Below are positions 36,513 through 46,796 of a DNA stretch of 64,000 bases, piece by piece; positions within the stretch are counted from its first letter, which is position 1; each line of letters starts with the position of its first letter. The DNA is from Thiopseudomonas denitrificans. GTDB taxonomy: Bacteria > Pseudomonadota > Gammaproteobacteria > Pseudomonadales > Pseudomonadaceae. The stretch spans positions 164,388 to 228,387 of the forward strand of contig NZ_LNJZ01000007.1 in NCBI RefSeq assembly GCF_002866065.1, written 5' to 3'. Both the position numbers and the translations under genes were made by a program. Under the pieces are notes generated by a model. It saw nothing but the letters and a program-made list of their open reading frames with translations. It made no database searches and had not been told where the DNA came from.

Positions 36513-36699
36513 TTTGTGCCTCCCAACGCAAACGTCGAATTTCCTGGTTTAGATATTTTTTCCGCGCCAGCCATGGCAGGGCCACATTCAGGAGCATGAT
36601 CGCCAGAGTCACGCCAAAGCACAGCCAGACATAGAAGCCGTGCTTGCCCATGGCCAGAAACTCGGCAAACGAATTGAATGCAAAGATCGAGTCGGTCAT
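36496..36699 (-). CDS. ccmD: Cytochrome c maturation protein CcmD
   Basis: 67 residues: one membrane helix (about 24-44) with a Phe/Ala-rich N-terminus ([15 protein letters not shown]) and a basic cytoplasmic tail. CcmD helps release holo-CcmE from the CcmABC complex. The start overlaps the ccmC stop by 4 bases. Confidence 0.92.
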   Translation of the reverse strand: MTDSIFAFNSFAEFLAMGKHGFYVWLCFGVTLAIMLLNVALPWLARKKYLNQEIRRLRWEAQNESGS

Positions 36700-37451
36700 T
36701 TTTTCCTGCCTGTCAGTCGCGTCACTTCGGCCCGTACCCAGCTGGTACGCGATTCACGACGCAGAATTTCCAAACGCATGCGCATCAGCAGCACAACCGT
36801 GTAAAAACAGTAGAAGCCCAGCACCATCAGCAGCAACGGCACCCACATCGAGGCCGGCATTGCCGGTTTTTCGGTCAGGGTGAAGCTGGCCGGCTGGTGC
36901 AGCGTGTTCCACCACTCTACCGAATACTTAATGATTGGAATATTAATGACACCCACAACCGCCAATACGGCACAGGCGCGTGCCGCGCTGTCACGGTTGC
37001 TGATCGCCTGTCCCAGCGCAATCACGCCAAAATACAGGAACAGCAGAATCAGCATCGCGGTGAGGCGGGCATCCCACACCCAGTACGCGCCCCAGGTCGG
37101 CTTGCCCCAGATCGCGCCGGTCAGCAGGGAGACAAAGGCCATCCAGGCACCAATGGGTGCCGACTGCTGCAGTGCCACATCGGCGATCTTCATTTTCCAC
37201 ACCAGCCCGACCACACCACAGATGGCCATCGAGATGTAGATCGACTGCGCCAGGAACGAGGCCGGCACATGGATGTACATGATGCGGAAGCTGTTGCCCT
37301 GCTGGTAATCCGCCGGCGCAATCGCCAGGCCCCAGACCAAGCCCGCGCAGACCAGCAGCACAGTGGCTGCGATCAGCAACGGCAGCCAGCGTCCGCTAAT
37401 GCCATAAAACCATTTGGGCGAGCCCAGACGGTGAAACCATGTCCAGTTCAT
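36696..37451 (-). CDS. ccmC: Heme-handling protein CcmC
   Basis: 251 residues, six membrane spans, with the tryptophan-rich motif [12 protein letters not shown] and flanking His residues that present heme to CcmE. It lies 36 bases after ccmB, the only real gap in this operon. Confidence 0.96.
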   Translation of the reverse strand: MNWTWFHRLGSPKWFYGISGRWLPLLIAATVLLVCAGLVWGLAIAPADYQQGNSFRIMYIHVPASFLAQSIYISMAICGVVGLVWKMKIADVALQQSAPIGAWMAFVSLLTGAIWGKPTWGAYWVWDARLTAMLILLFLYFGVIALGQAISNRDSAARACAVLAVVGVINIPIIKYSVEWWNTLHQPASFTLTEKPAMPASMWVPLLLMVLGFYCFYTVVLLMRMRLEILRRESRTSWVRAEVTRLTGRKK

Positions 37452-37487
37452 GCAGTTATCCGCTTCTTGTCAAACACAATCCGATAC

Positions 37488-38159
37488 CTACTCGCCAACA
37501 CTGATCTTGATGCCGGCGGCAATGGCCAGCGGCGTCAGGGTGATGGCCAGTGTCAGCATGCTGCCCATCCACAACAGGTAGCCTGCTGTCGGCAGCCCCT
37601 GCAATGCAGCCTGCAGCACCCCGCTGCCCAAAATGAGCACGGGAATATATAGAGGTAAAATGAGCAAAGTCAACAAAATGCCACCACGCTTGAGCCCGAC
37701 GGTCAGTGCCGCACCCACCGCGCCCAGCAGGCTGAGAATGGGTGTACCCAGCAGCAATGAAGCCAGCAGTACCGGAATGCGGTCGGCCGGCAACCCCAGC
37801 ATCAGCGCCAGCACCGGCGACAACAGCACCAGCGGCAAGCCGGAGAACAGCCAGTGTGCCAGCACCTTGGCCAGAACCAGTACACCCAGCGGGTGCGGCG
37901 AAACGACCCACTGCTCCAGCGAACCGTCCTCAAAATCGCTGCGAAACAGTCCGTCCAGCGACAGCAGCACCGCCAGCAGTGCGGCAACCCACACCAGACC
38001 CGGCGACAGCGTGCGCAGCAGCTGGGTTTCCGGACCAACCGCCAGCGGAAACAGGCAAATCACGATGGCAAAAAACACCAGCGGATTGACCAGTTCGCCG
38101 GGACGCCGGAACATCAGGCGGGCTTCACGCACCAGCAACAAGAAAAACACCCGGTTCAT
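37488..38159 (-). CDS. ccmB: CcmB, membrane subunit of the CcmABCD heme exporter/release complex
   Basis: 223 residues with six membrane spans; the N-terminal [19 protein letters not shown] and the [11 protein letters not shown] segment are typical CcmB. I use the ATG that overlaps the ccmA stop (ATGA); the longer upstream frame lies inside ccmA. Confidence 0.95.
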   Translation of the reverse strand: MNRVFFLLLVREARLMFRRPGELVNPLVFFAIVICLFPLAVGPETQLLRTLSPGLVWVAALLAVLLSLDGLFRSDFEDGSLEQWVVSPHPLGVLVLAKVLAHWLFSGLPLVLLSPVLALMLGLPADRIPVLLASLLLGTPILSLLGAVGAALTVGLKRGGILLTLLILPLYIPVLILGSGVLQAALQGLPTAGYLLWMGSMLTLAITLTPLAIAAGIKISVGE

Positions 38160-38794
38160 GCGCTTTGCTGCCCCAGTTCCAGTTCGAAGAAATTGGCCGG
38201 ACGCTGTTGCAGCTCGTGGTGAGTGGTAAAGATCACCATGCCGCCCCGCTCGCAATGTGCGGCCAGATGCCCTTCCAGCTGGGCAACGGCTTTCTTGTCC
38301 AGCGCGGTGAAGGGTTCGTCGAGAATCCACAGGGCGGGTGCCTGCGGCAGATGCAAACGGGCCAGTCCGACCCGGCGCTGCTGTCCCGCCGACAGGGTGT
38401 GACAGGGAACATCTTCAAAACCCTTCAGCCCCACCGCTTCCAGCGCTTGCGCGATGGCATCGGTCGAAGCGCCATATTGCAGCGCAGTCAGCCAGGCAAG
38501 GTTTTCTTCGGGTGTCAGCAAACCCTTGATACCGGCGGCATGGCCGATCCACAGGCTGTGCCGTGCCAGCTCGTGCCGCTGGCGACCCAGTGGAGTACCC
38601 TGATAGAGAATTTCGCCTTCGGTCGGCTGCATCAGGCCGGCCAGCAGTCGCAGCAGGCTGGTCTTGCCGCTGCCGTTGGGGCCGGATACCTGCAGCATCT
38701 GCCCGCGGCGCAGCTGCAAATCCAGTTCGCTAAACAGCACACGCCAGTCTCGTTCGCAGGTCAGCCCGCGGGTTTGCAAAAAAACATCGGTCAC
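38156..38794 (-). CDS. ccmA: CcmA, ATPase of the cytochrome c maturation complex
   Basis: 212 residues. Walker [10 protein letters not shown], signature [14 protein letters not shown], Walker [13 protein letters not shown] and the H-loop TTHH are all present. ATP hydrolysis drives holo-CcmE release. It is the first gene of ccmABCDEFGHI, all transcribed leftward. Confidence 0.96.
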   Translation of the reverse strand: MTDVFLQTRGLTCERDWRVLFSELDLQLRRGQMLQVSGPNGSGKTSLLRLLAGLMQPTEGEILYQGTPLGRQRHELARHSLWIGHAAGIKGLLTPEENLAWLTALQYGASTDAIAQALEAVGLKGFEDVPCHTLSAGQQRRVGLARLHLPQAPALWILDEPFTALDKKAVAQLEGHLAAHCERGGMVIFTTHHELQQRPANFFELELGQQSA

Positions 38795-38862
38795 ACAGTG
38801 GCCTTATTCAGTAAAACCCGGCGTAACCGGCCAGCAGCCGATCACACTTGAAATATGTGTCG

Positions 38863-38868
38863 ATTATA
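38863..38868 (-). promoter_or_regulatory. Candidate -10 element of the ccm operon
   Basis: A perfect TATAAT on the minus strand, 68 bases before ccmA, without a good -35 hexamer at 17 bases. No Anr/FNR-type palindrome is visible beside it. Confidence 0.45.
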
Positions 38869-39012
38869 CACAGACAACAGCAGACTGAGGAAACCCGTCG
38901 CACAAACAGGCTGCTCAAATCAAGAAAATACCAGCACCACGGACTTATCGGCAATTGTGTGTTCTGGATCAATACTGCACTCAAACACGCCCGGCTCTCG
39001 GCAGCGCGACCC

Positions 39013-40995
39013 TCAAGCCCCCTGAGCATCTCTCGCACAGGACTCGATGGCCTCGCGCAGCCCGCTGTGACGCTCCACCTGCCGGCCAATGGCCTGTTCC
39101 AGCACACCGGTCACCGGCGTCAGCAACGACAACTGCCGGCGTGCCCGGGTAATGCCGGTATACAGCAGCTCCTTGGTCAGGACCGGACTGAAGGCGTCCG
39201 GCAGCACCAGCGCGCAATGATCAAACTCAGAGCCCTGGGACTTGTGCACCGTCATCGCAAACACGGTTTCCACCGCCGTCAGCCGGCTGGGCAGCACCAG
39301 TCGCACGCCGCCACTGCCGTCATTGCGCGGAAATACCACCCGTAACACCGTCTCATCGGCCTCGATGACCTGCACGGCAATACCGATATCGCCGTTCATC
39401 AGCCCCAGCGCATAGTCGTTGCGCGTGACCATCACCGGCCGTCCCGGATACCAGGGGCTGTCGGCAGGCACATTCAGCACATCTGCCAGGTTCTGCGCAG
39501 CCAGCCGGTTCAGACCCTCGACACCCCAGTCGCCCCGGCGCAGGGCACACAGCAGGCGAAAGCCGTCAAACGCCTGCAACAGTGCTCCCGCCCATGCCAT
39601 GAAACCCTCATCCGTGGCCACGCAGCCGGGTTGCCGGCCCAGCAGCTCAAGATAGGGGGCAAAACCGTTGCGGATCAGCTCCGGCAGCACGCCGCGCACG
39701 GCTCTGGGCCAGTGTACATCCGGCAGCGGCTGACTCAGCAGCGCCAGCGTACCGGCGACATCCATGGCATTGACTGCCGCCGCCAGCCGTCCAACCCCCG
39801 AATCTCCGGCAAAGCGGCGGGAATGGCGCAACATGACGGTACGCTGCTCCAGCGGGTTTGCCTGCACGCCCCCCTGTTGCAGTCCGGTCAGGTCTGCCGG
39901 GGCAGCGCCCGCCTGTTCCAGGCGTGCCAGCGTTTCCGGCGCATAATGGCCGCCAGCCGCTTGCAGGCACAGCTCGCCCAGCACCGAACCGGCCTCCACT
40001 GAAGCCAGCTGGTCCTTGTCACCCAACAGAATCAGACGGGCATGGGCCGGCAGCGCCTGCAACAGGTTATCCATCATTTCCAGATCGATCATTGAGGCCT
40101 CATCCACCACCAGCACGTCAAGCAGCAGCGGATTGCCGGCGTGGTGACGGAAACGGCGGGTATCCGGCAGGCTGCCCAGCAGCCGGTGCAGCGTACCGAC
40201 CTGCTCGGGAATCTGCTTGCGCACCGCCTCACCGACCGGTAGCGCGGCAATCTGGCCGGCAATCGACTCGCTCAATCGCGCCGCCGCCTTGCCGGTCGGG
40301 GCTGCCAGCCGGATATGCAGCGGTGCCCGCCCCTGCTCCAGCGCCTGCTGCTGTAACAATGCCAGCAAGCGCACCACTGTAGTGGTCTTGCCTGTACCGG
40401 GGCCGCCGGTAATCAGGGTGAAACCGCCCAGTGCCGCCATGGCGCAAGCGATCTTCTGCCAGTCATTGCCGGCGCCCTGCGCCGGAAACAGCTGTTGCAG
40501 CTGTTCGGCAAAGCCCGCATCCGGTTGCATGTCCTGCCGCAAGCGCCCGGCCACCTGCTGCGCCACTCCCGCCTCGTGTTGCCACATGCGGTACAGATAC
40601 AGCCGCCGGTTCTGCAGCACCAGCGGGGCCTTTTGGGTGTACGGAGACAGCGTAACCAGCGGGCTGTGCTGCAGCAGCTCCAGCCACTGCGCCAGTGAAC
40701 GCCGCACCCACCAATCCACCGGCCCGGGCTGCCCATGCGATTCGCCAAGCATGGTCAGCTCGTGGCGCAGCAGCTCCAGCCGCAGGCATACATGCCCGTC
40801 CTGCAGCTGGCGACTGAGCAGAGCCGCCAGGGTAGCGACAGCATGCTCGCCGGGTGCCAGCTGCAGGCAGAAATCCGCCAGTGCATAATCCAGCGGCCGG
40901 ATCAGGCCTGCCTGCAGCCAGGCCTGCACAGCATCCGGGCCATCGACGTCGGCCACAGCCGGACGCTCCAGTTCAGTCCAGAAATCCAGTTGCAT
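39013..40995 (-). CDS. recD: Exodeoxyribonuclease V alpha subunit RecD
   Basis: 660 residues of the RecBCD-type RecD helicase. The N-terminal domain of about 150 residues is followed by Walker A GGPGTGKTT (197-205), DEASMIDLEM, the GDKDQLASVEAGSVL motif, and the C-terminal TVHKSQGSEF and TGITRARRQL motifs of 5'-3' superfamily 1B helicases. Normal length with no truncation. recB and recC, which normally sit directly upstream, are absent: the upstream gene is a luciferase-like oxidoreductase. It must rely on RecBC encoded elsewhere, if present. Confidence 0.93.
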   Translation of the reverse strand: MQLDFWTELERPAVADVDGPDAVQAWLQAGLIRPLDYALADFCLQLAPGEHAVATLAALLSRQLQDGHVCLRLELLRHELTMLGESHGQPGPVDWWVRRSLAQWLELLQHSPLVTLSPYTQKAPLVLQNRRLYLYRMWQHEAGVAQQVAGRLRQDMQPDAGFAEQLQQLFPAQGAGNDWQKIACAMAALGGFTLITGGPGTGKTTTVVRLLALLQQQALEQGRAPLHIRLAAPTGKAAARLSESIAGQIAALPVGEAVRKQIPEQVGTLHRLLGSLPDTRRFRHHAGNPLLLDVLVVDEASMIDLEMMDNLLQALPAHARLILLGDKDQLASVEAGSVLGELCLQAAGGHYAPETLARLEQAGAAPADLTGLQQGGVQANPLEQRTVMLRHSRRFAGDSGVGRLAAAVNAMDVAGTLALLSQPLPDVHWPRAVRGVLPELIRNGFAPYLELLGRQPGCVATDEGFMAWAGALLQAFDGFRLLCALRRGDWGVEGLNRLAAQNLADVLNVPADSPWYPGRPVMVTRNDYALGLMNGDIGIAVQVIEADETVLRVVFPRNDGSGGVRLVLPSRLTAVETVFAMTVHKSQGSEFDHCALVLPDAFSPVLTKELLYTGITRARRQLSLLTPVTGVLEQAIGRQVERHSGLREAIESCARDAQGA

Positions 40996-41133
40996 CGCCT
41001 GTGCTCCCTTTTGTTGACCCGATATTCATTGAGTGTCACCTGTTCGTGCCGGCAAGAAATTTCCACCCGCCACGTCGCACAGCTCCGGTATAGCGCAAAA
41101 TTCCTGTTCTGCAGATGCGGGGACAATGCCCGG

Positions 41134-42138
41134 CTAGCCCGCTTTAAGCTCGGCCAGCAAACTCAACGCCCGCAGCCTGTGCTCAAGCTCGTACAGATCA
41201 CAGGTGAAGATCAGCTCGTCAGCCCCGGTATGTTCCAGCAATACCTGTAAGCGCTGACGGGCCGTTTCCGGGCTGCCAATCACCGCCATCGACAGGAAGT
41301 CCAACACACCCCGTTCCTCGCTGGCACTCCACAATCCGTCCATGGACCTGACTGGCGGCCGCATCAGCATGCTGTGTCCACGAAACAGGGCGAGAATGCG
41401 CTGGTAGGTGGTCGTGGCAAGATAGCCCGCCTCCTCATCGGTCGGCGCCAGCACCAGCGGTACACCGAGCATCACGCAAGGCTGGTCGAGCCGGGCTGAA
41501 GGCTTGAAGTGACTGCGATACAGCTCGATCGCCGGCATCATCATGCGCGGCGCAAAGTGTGAGGCAAACGAGTACGGCAAGCCCAGTTCGGCGGCCAGCT
41601 GCGCACTGAACAGGCTGGAGCCGAGCAGCCAGACGGGCACATTGCTGTCCATGCCCGGCATGGCGACAATCGTCTGCCCCGGCGTGCGTGGCCCCAGCAG
41701 TCGCTGCAACTCCCGTACGTCATCCGGAAAGCTGTCAGCATTGATGTCCAGGTTACGGCGCAGCGCCCGCATGGTGGCCTGATCGCTGCCCGGCGCCCGC
41801 CCCAACCCAAGGTCAATACGCCCTGGATACAGGCTGGCCAACGTACCGATCTGCTCGGCCACTACCAGTGGTGCATGGTTTGGCAGCATGATGCCGCCCG
41901 AACCGATCCGGATACGCGACGTACCACCAGCCAGATAGCCCATCAGGACACTGGTGGCCGAGCTGGCAATGGCATCCATGTTGTGATGCTCTGCCACCCA
42001 GAAACGGGTAAAGCCCAGCGCCTCGACGTGCCGTGCGGTGTCCAGGGCGCGTTCCAGTGCGGCAGCCGGTCCCGCATCAACATCCCTCATGGATGCCAGC
42101 TCCAGCATGGAAAAATCGACACCATCAAACTGACTCAT
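41134..42138 (-). CDS. Luciferase-like (LLM) flavin-dependent oxidoreductase, MsnO8 type
   Basis: 334 residues, a TIM-barrel of the bacterial luciferase family. [32 protein letters not shown] and [17 protein letters not shown] followed by [10 protein letters not shown] are the signature of the MsnO8-like group, which uses reduced FMN. Substrate unknown. GGAGG precedes tandem ATGs at 42141 and 42138; the second has better spacing. It is divergent from the MATE gene at 42377. Confidence 0.87.
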   Translation of the reverse strand: MSQFDGVDFSMLELASMRDVDAGPAAALERALDTARHVEALGFTRFWVAEHHNMDAIASSATSVLMGYLAGGTSRIRIGSGGIMLPNHAPLVVAEQIGTLASLYPGRIDLGLGRAPGSDQATMRALRRNLDINADSFPDDVRELQRLLGPRTPGQTIVAMPGMDSNVPVWLLGSSLFSAQLAAELGLPYSFASHFAPRMMMPAIELYRSHFKPSARLDQPCVMLGVPLVLAPTDEEAGYLATTTYQRILALFRGHSMLMRPPVRSMDGLWSASEERGVLDFLSMAVIGSPETARQRLQVLLEHTGADELIFTCDLYELEHRLRALSLLAELKAG

Positions 42139-42376
42139 CATGCTCCTCCAGAAAATCAGCAAGCCTGCAACATGGCTAACCCTTGTCATTTAATACAGGA
42201 AGCAGCCTGTCTGGCAAATCGGCAACACCCCCACTCTTGAATCCTTTTTGGCAAACAGGGAATATTTTCTTCTGCATCAGGGTATTAGGCATACAAAAAC
42301 CCTCCCGCCCCCCGGTTCACTGCTCCCGCCTCCGGTTGTGTTAGGATTGCCAGCTTTCACAGCTGACATTTGCCAC

Positions 42377-43735
42377 ATGCCGAACCCCGCTTCCGTTTCC
42401 AGTACCCGGTCTGATGGCATCAGCCTGGGTCGCCGCCTGTTTTCCATGACCTGGCCCATGCTGGCCGGCGTCGTCGCCCTGATGAGTTTTCAGCTGGCCG
42501 ACAGCGTATTCATCGGCATGCTGGGTACCGCCCCACTGGCGGCGATGGGCTTCACCATGCCGGTCAACCAGCTGATGATCGGGGTCCAGATCGGTACCGG
42601 CATTGCCGCCACAGCGCTGATTTCCCGCTCGATCGGTGCGGGCAATACCGATTATGCCCGGCGGCTGTCAACACTGGTGCTGATGACGGGTAGCGGCCTT
42701 ATGGGTGTGCTGGCGCTGGCCGTGTTTTTTCTCAAGCAGCCAATCCTGCAGGCCCTGGGTGCCAGCGCAGAGTTGTTTCCCCATACCGACAGCTACTGGC
42801 TGCCATGGCTGATCAGCTCGTGGAGCCATGCCTTCCTGTACTTCGGCAACAGCCTGTGCCGCGCTCACGGCAACACGCGCCTGCCCGGGCTGGTCATGGT
42901 CGCTACCAGCCTGCTCAATATCGTTCTTGATCCTCTGTTCATCTTCATCCTTGGCTGGGGTTTGCCCGGCGCTGCGCTGGCGACCACTGTCTCCTGCGCC
43001 ATCGGCAGTGCCATCATTTTTTCACGCGTCTTCAGGCATCGCTGGCTGGCCTTTGATCTTCGCCAGCTTGAAATCCGGCGGGCACTGGCCAGTGTGGCCA
43101 CCATCAGCTTGCCAGCAATGCTCAGCCAGCTGATGCCGGGCATGGCCGCCCTGCTGGCAACCCGTATCGTGGCCTCTTTCGGTGCCACGGCCATTGCCGC
43201 CTGGGCGCTGGGCACCCGGCTGGAAACCTTTTCCATCGTGATCATCCTGGCCCTGACCATGTCCATGCCGCCAATGCTGGGCCGGATGCTGGGCGCCCGC
43301 GACCTGACCCAGGTCCATAAGCTGATCTGGCTGGCGGTGCGTTTCATTCTGGTGCTGCAAGCGGTTATCGCCCTGTTCTGGCTGCTGATACGCCCCCTGA
43401 TGGTCGGTCTGGTCGCACCTGAGGCAGCCACGGCAAGCTATCTGAGCAGCTACATGCTGATTGTACCCATCAGTTACAGCATGCTCGGGGTGTGCATCCT
43501 GCTGGTTTCCAGCTGCAATGCGCTCGGTATGCCGCTACGGGCGGTAATGATTTCGATGATCCGGCTGTTTGCCTGCTACCTGCCCTGTGTCGCTACCGGT
43601 GCTTGGCTGGGCGGCATGACAGGGCTGTATCTGGGTGTGCTGTGTGGCAACAGCATCGCCGGCCTGCTGGCCTGGTTGCTGTATCGGCGCGGCTTCGCCA
43701 GGCTGAAACGGGACTTCGCTGCCGCCGCACAATGA
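42377..43735 (+). CDS. MATE family multidrug/cation exporter
   Basis: 452 residues, twelve membrane spans in two halves; TWPMLAGVVALMSFQLADSVFIGMLGTAPLAAMGF is the standard first-helix pattern and the second half starts near SLPAMLSQLMPGMAAL. It is a separate subgroup from the DinF-type gene at 3827. I start at MPNPASVS, since the frame upstream lies in the divergent promoter region. It likely exports organic cations with Na+ or H+. Confidence 0.87.
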   Translation: MPNPASVSSTRSDGISLGRRLFSMTWPMLAGVVALMSFQLADSVFIGMLGTAPLAAMGFTMPVNQLMIGVQIGTGIAATALISRSIGAGNTDYARRLSTLVLMTGSGLMGVLALAVFFLKQPILQALGASAELFPHTDSYWLPWLISSWSHAFLYFGNSLCRAHGNTRLPGLVMVATSLLNIVLDPLFIFILGWGLPGAALATTVSCAIGSAIIFSRVFRHRWLAFDLRQLEIRRALASVATISLPAMLSQLMPGMAALLATRIVASFGATAIAAWALGTRLETFSIVIILALTMSMPPMLGRMLGARDLTQVHKLIWLAVRFILVLQAVIALFWLLIRPLMVGLVAPEAATASYLSSYMLIVPISYSMLGVCILLVSSCNALGMPLRAVMISMIRLFACYLPCVATGAWLGGMTGLYLGVLCGNSIAGLLAWLLYRRGFARLKRDFAAAAQ

Positions 43736-43763
43736 TGACAGTTGTGAACCAACCTGCTGGCAC

Positions 43764-43798
43764 AAAAAAGCCCTGCAGCTCAGACTGCAGGGCTTTTT
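43764..43798. terminator. Bidirectional terminator between the MATE gene and thrS
   Basis: AAAAAAGCCCTGCAG and CTGCAGGGCTTTTT around a 6-base loop, with T runs on both strands. It ends thrS transcription, so infC does not follow. Confidence 0.93.
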
Positions 43799-43810
43799 CC
43801 CGGGGCGCTA

Positions 43811-45727
43811 TCAGTCCAGCCGGCCGCGCCTGGCAATGGCCGCATCCAGCGTCGCCACAAACTCGTCCAGGCTGATGGAGCCAAGATCCTGGCCGCAGCG
43901 GGTACGTACCGCCACCTTGTTGTTTTCCACTTCCTTGTCGCCCACCACCAGCAGGTAGGGAACTTTCTGCAGGGTATGCTCGCGGATCTTGAAGCCGATC
44001 TTCTCGTTGCGCAAGTCGGTCTTGACCCGGTAACCGCGCTCTTGCAGGGTCTTCTGCACGTCACGCACGAAATCGCTCTGCTTTTCGCTGATGTTCATCA
44101 CCACCGCCTGTACCGGTGCCAGCCAGGCGGGGAATGCACCCTCGTAGTGCTCGATCAAGATGCCGATGAAGCGCTCGAACGAGCCCAGAATGGCGCGGTG
44201 CAGCATCACCGGATGGGCACGGCTGTTGTCTTCGGTCACAAACTCGGCACCCAGACGCACCGGCAGGTTGAAGTCCAGCTGCAATGTACCACACTGCCAG
44301 ACCCGGCCCAGGCTGTCACGCAGCGAGAACTCGATCTTCGGACCATAGAAGGCGCCCTCACCCGGCTGCAGTTCATAGGCCAGGCCGGCTTCTTTCAGGG
44401 CTTCTTCCAGCGCCTTTTCCGCACGATCCCACTGGTCATCAGAACCAATGCGCTGTTCCGGGCGGGTGGACAGCTTCAGCTCGATGTCATCAAAGCCGAA
44501 GTCACGGTACACCTGCCGGGTCAGCCTGATGAAAGCCGCCGATTCAGCCTGCATCTGCTCTTCGGTACAGAAGATATGAGCATCATCCTGGGTAAAGCCA
44601 CGCACCCGCATGATGCCGTGTAGCGCTCCGGACGGCTCGTTGCGGTGGCAGGAGCCGAACTCGGCCAGACGCAATGGCAGCTCGCGGTAACTCTTCAGGC
44701 CCTGGTTGTACACCTGCACGTGGCACGGGCAGTTCATCGGCTTGATCGCGTAGTCACGGGCCTCGGATTCGGTGACGAACATGTTGTCCGCATAGTTGGT
44801 CCAGTGACCGGACTTTTCCCACAGGATACGGTCGACGATCTGCGGCGTACGAATTTCCTGGTAGCCGTTGTCGTTCTGCACCTTGCGCATGTACTGCTCC
44901 AGCACCTGATACAGGGTCCAGCCCTTCGGATGCCAGAACACCATGCCGGCGGCCTCTTCCTGGGTGTGGAACAGGTCCAGACGCTTGCCCAGCTTGCGGT
45001 GGTCACGCTTCTCGGCTTCCTCGATGCGCTTGATGTATTCGGCCAGCTGCTTCTTGTCAGCCCAGGCGGTACCGTAGATGCGCTGCAGCTGCTCATTCTT
45101 GGAGTCGCCACGCCAGTAGGCACCGGAGAAACGGGTCAGCTTGAAATGCTTGAGAAAACGGGTGTTGGGCACGTGCGGACCACGGCACATGTCCACATAT
45201 TCCTGGTGATAGTACAGGCCCATTTCGGTTTCTTCGGGCATGTCGTCGATCAGGCGCAGCTTGTAGTCCTCGCCACGCTCGGTGAAGGTCTTGATCACCT
45301 CGGCACGCGGAGTCAGCTTCTTGATGACGTCGTAATCCTGGGCAATCAGCTCGCGCATGCGCTTGTCGATGGCTTCCAGGTCTTCCGGGGTGAAGGGGCG
45401 TTCACTGTAGACGTCGTAATAGAAGCCTTCCTCGATCACCGGACCGATCACCATCTTGGTATCAGGATACAGCTGCTTGATGGCATGGCCGATCAGGTGC
45501 GCACAGGAGTGGCGAATGATTTCCAGTCCTTCCTGATCCTTGGGGGTAATGATCTGCAGTTCGGCATCATCGGTGATCAGGTCACAGGCATCCAGCAAGC
45601 GGCCATTGACGCGACCGGCAACCGTGGCCTTGGCCAGACCGGCACCGATCGACTCGGCAACCTGCATGATGGATACGGGATGATCGAAACTGCGCTGACT
45701 TCCGTCAGGAAGGGTAATAACGGGCAT
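43811..45727 (-). CDS. thrS: Threonyl-tRNA synthetase
   Basis: 638 residues (E. coli 642). Domains: TGS (1-62), editing/SAD domain with [11 protein letters not shown] (about 73-225; zinc-like HxxxH and later CRGPHVPNT), class II catalytic core with [12 protein letters not shown] and [19 protein letters not shown], and a C-terminal anticodon-binding domain. It charges tRNA-Thr. In many relatives infC, rpmI and rplT follow; here a terminator and a convergent MATE gene follow. Confidence 0.97.
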   Translation of the reverse strand: MPVITLPDGSQRSFDHPVSIMQVAESIGAGLAKATVAGRVNGRLLDACDLITDDAELQIITPKDQEGLEIIRHSCAHLIGHAIKQLYPDTKMVIGPVIEEGFYYDVYSERPFTPEDLEAIDKRMRELIAQDYDVIKKLTPRAEVIKTFTERGEDYKLRLIDDMPEETEMGLYYHQEYVDMCRGPHVPNTRFLKHFKLTRFSGAYWRGDSKNEQLQRIYGTAWADKKQLAEYIKRIEEAEKRDHRKLGKRLDLFHTQEEAAGMVFWHPKGWTLYQVLEQYMRKVQNDNGYQEIRTPQIVDRILWEKSGHWTNYADNMFVTESEARDYAIKPMNCPCHVQVYNQGLKSYRELPLRLAEFGSCHRNEPSGALHGIMRVRGFTQDDAHIFCTEEQMQAESAAFIRLTRQVYRDFGFDDIELKLSTRPEQRIGSDDQWDRAEKALEEALKEAGLAYELQPGEGAFYGPKIEFSLRDSLGRVWQCGTLQLDFNLPVRLGAEFVTEDNSRAHPVMLHRAILGSFERFIGILIEHYEGAFPAWLAPVQAVVMNISEKQSDFVRDVQKTLQERGYRVKTDLRNEKIGFKIREHTLQKVPYLLVVGDKEVENNKVAVRTRCGQDLGSISLDEFVATLDAAIARRGRLD

Positions 45728-46068
45728 TGGCGCCTCCTCTCCTAGTGGTGACCCCTACCAAAGGTCACATGGGTTGGGATGAGCCAGCAAGATCGGCCTG
45801 CGGGTCACCTGCCTTACAGTGGCAGACGGGACCAGCCCTGACGTGACAGGCCGGAGTTACTGGAATGCAGCACGGCAACGGCTGCAAAGACAAATCAAAA
45901 AGGCCGCGCGGTGCGGCCTGACAGGGATTATCCGTTTTCTGCACCCATTGTCAAGAAAAACAACAGCCTGGCAAGCAGGTACAACTTTACGCCAGAACTT
46001 TGACATAGCCACTCCAGCAGACAACAGCAATCATCTGCCGGCGTCTGCTGACGGATATTTCAGGACAA
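45728..46068. other. 341-base region between the SPOR gene and thrS
   Basis: No gene is seen. It holds a minus-strand terminator (45896-45919) and, to its left, about 170 bases that must contain the thrS leader. Short inverted segments occur in the leader (for example GTGACC/GGTCAC near 45750-45770), but I cannot assign a known regulatory RNA. This is where cvpA and purF would be expected in Pseudomonas. Confidence 0.5.
45896..45919 (-). terminator. Terminator after the SPOR gene (or thrS leader attenuator)
   Basis: On the minus strand AGGCCGC, 5-base loop, GCGGCCT, then TTTTGA. It lies 150 bases past the SPOR stop and 169 bases before the thrS start; ending the accD-folC-SPOR transcript is the simpler reading. 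Confidence 0.8.
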
Positions 46069-46776
46069 TCAGGGTTGATAGCGCACCACGAAGCAATCCT
46101 GCTTGTCGCGGGACTTGAGCTGTTTGCACATGGCAACCGCCTCGGCTTCACGAATTAGCGGACCGATCAGCACCTTGTGCATGCCATCGGCGCTGCGCAC
46201 ATAGGCGGTGTAGTGCTTGGCGCGATAGGCATCACGCAATCTCTCGGCGTTTTCCAGGCTGCCCAGGCTCGCCAGCTGGATCGACCAGGAAACCGGCAGA
46301 TTATTACGGTCGATGCCCGGCGCCGCGACCGGCTTGCGTGCGGGTGTCTCTGCCGGCTTCGGTGGTGTGGTCGTCTGCGCGGGCTTGGCCGGCTGAGCCG
46401 GTGGCGACACCGGTTTGTCAACCGGCGGCGGTGTCACTGGCTGTACTTCTGCCACCGGTGGCTGCGGCTGCTCCGGGGCCGGTTGTACCGGCGGCGTGTC
46501 CGGCGTGGTTTCAATCAATACAAACTCCGGCTCGGCTTCGACCACAGGCTCATACACAGCATCCTGTTCCGGCTCGGGTTCAGGGAGCCGGACCGGCTGG
46601 ACCTGAACATCCGGCACAGGAGGAATGGCCGGCGGCGGCGGGGTATGCACTTCAACCCGGGGCAACGGGTGTTCATCCTTGCTGGAAAACAGCATCGGCA
46701 GAAAAATGATCGCCAGCGCAACCAGCACCAGCGCACCAACGATGCGTTGCTTGAATTTATTGTCAGTTTCACTCAT
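46069..46776 (-). CDS. SPOR-domain inner-membrane protein (DedD-like)
   Basis: 235 residues: short cytoplasmic N-terminus, one membrane helix (about 12-30), a long Pro/Gln/Val-rich periplasmic linker (about 40-150), and a C-terminal SPOR domain (about 155-235; SWSIQLASLGSLENAERLRDAYR and VLIGPLIREAEA). SPOR domains bind denuded septal peptidoglycan, as in DedD. The gene directly follows folC (20 bases), the usual place for this family in Pseudomonas. The ATG at 46776 is chosen over one two codons earlier for ribosome-site spacing. Confidence 0.9.
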   Translation of the reverse strand: MSETDNKFKQRIVGALVLVALAIIFLPMLFSSKDEHPLPRVEVHTPPPPAIPPVPDVQVQPVRLPEPEPEQDAVYEPVVEAEPEFVLIETTPDTPPVQPAPEQPQPPVAEVQPVTPPPVDKPVSPPAQPAKPAQTTTPPKPAETPARKPVAAPGIDRNNLPVSWSIQLASLGSLENAERLRDAYRAKHYTAYVRSADGMHKVLIGPLIREAEAVAMCKQLKSRDKQDCFVVRYQP

Positions 46777-46796
46777 TTGCATTTACCTGAATGGGA

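Noticed and set aside
45728-45895. T-box or known thrS leader element
   Set aside because: No T-box motif is visible, and the hairpin at 45896 is explained as the terminator of the upstream operon.
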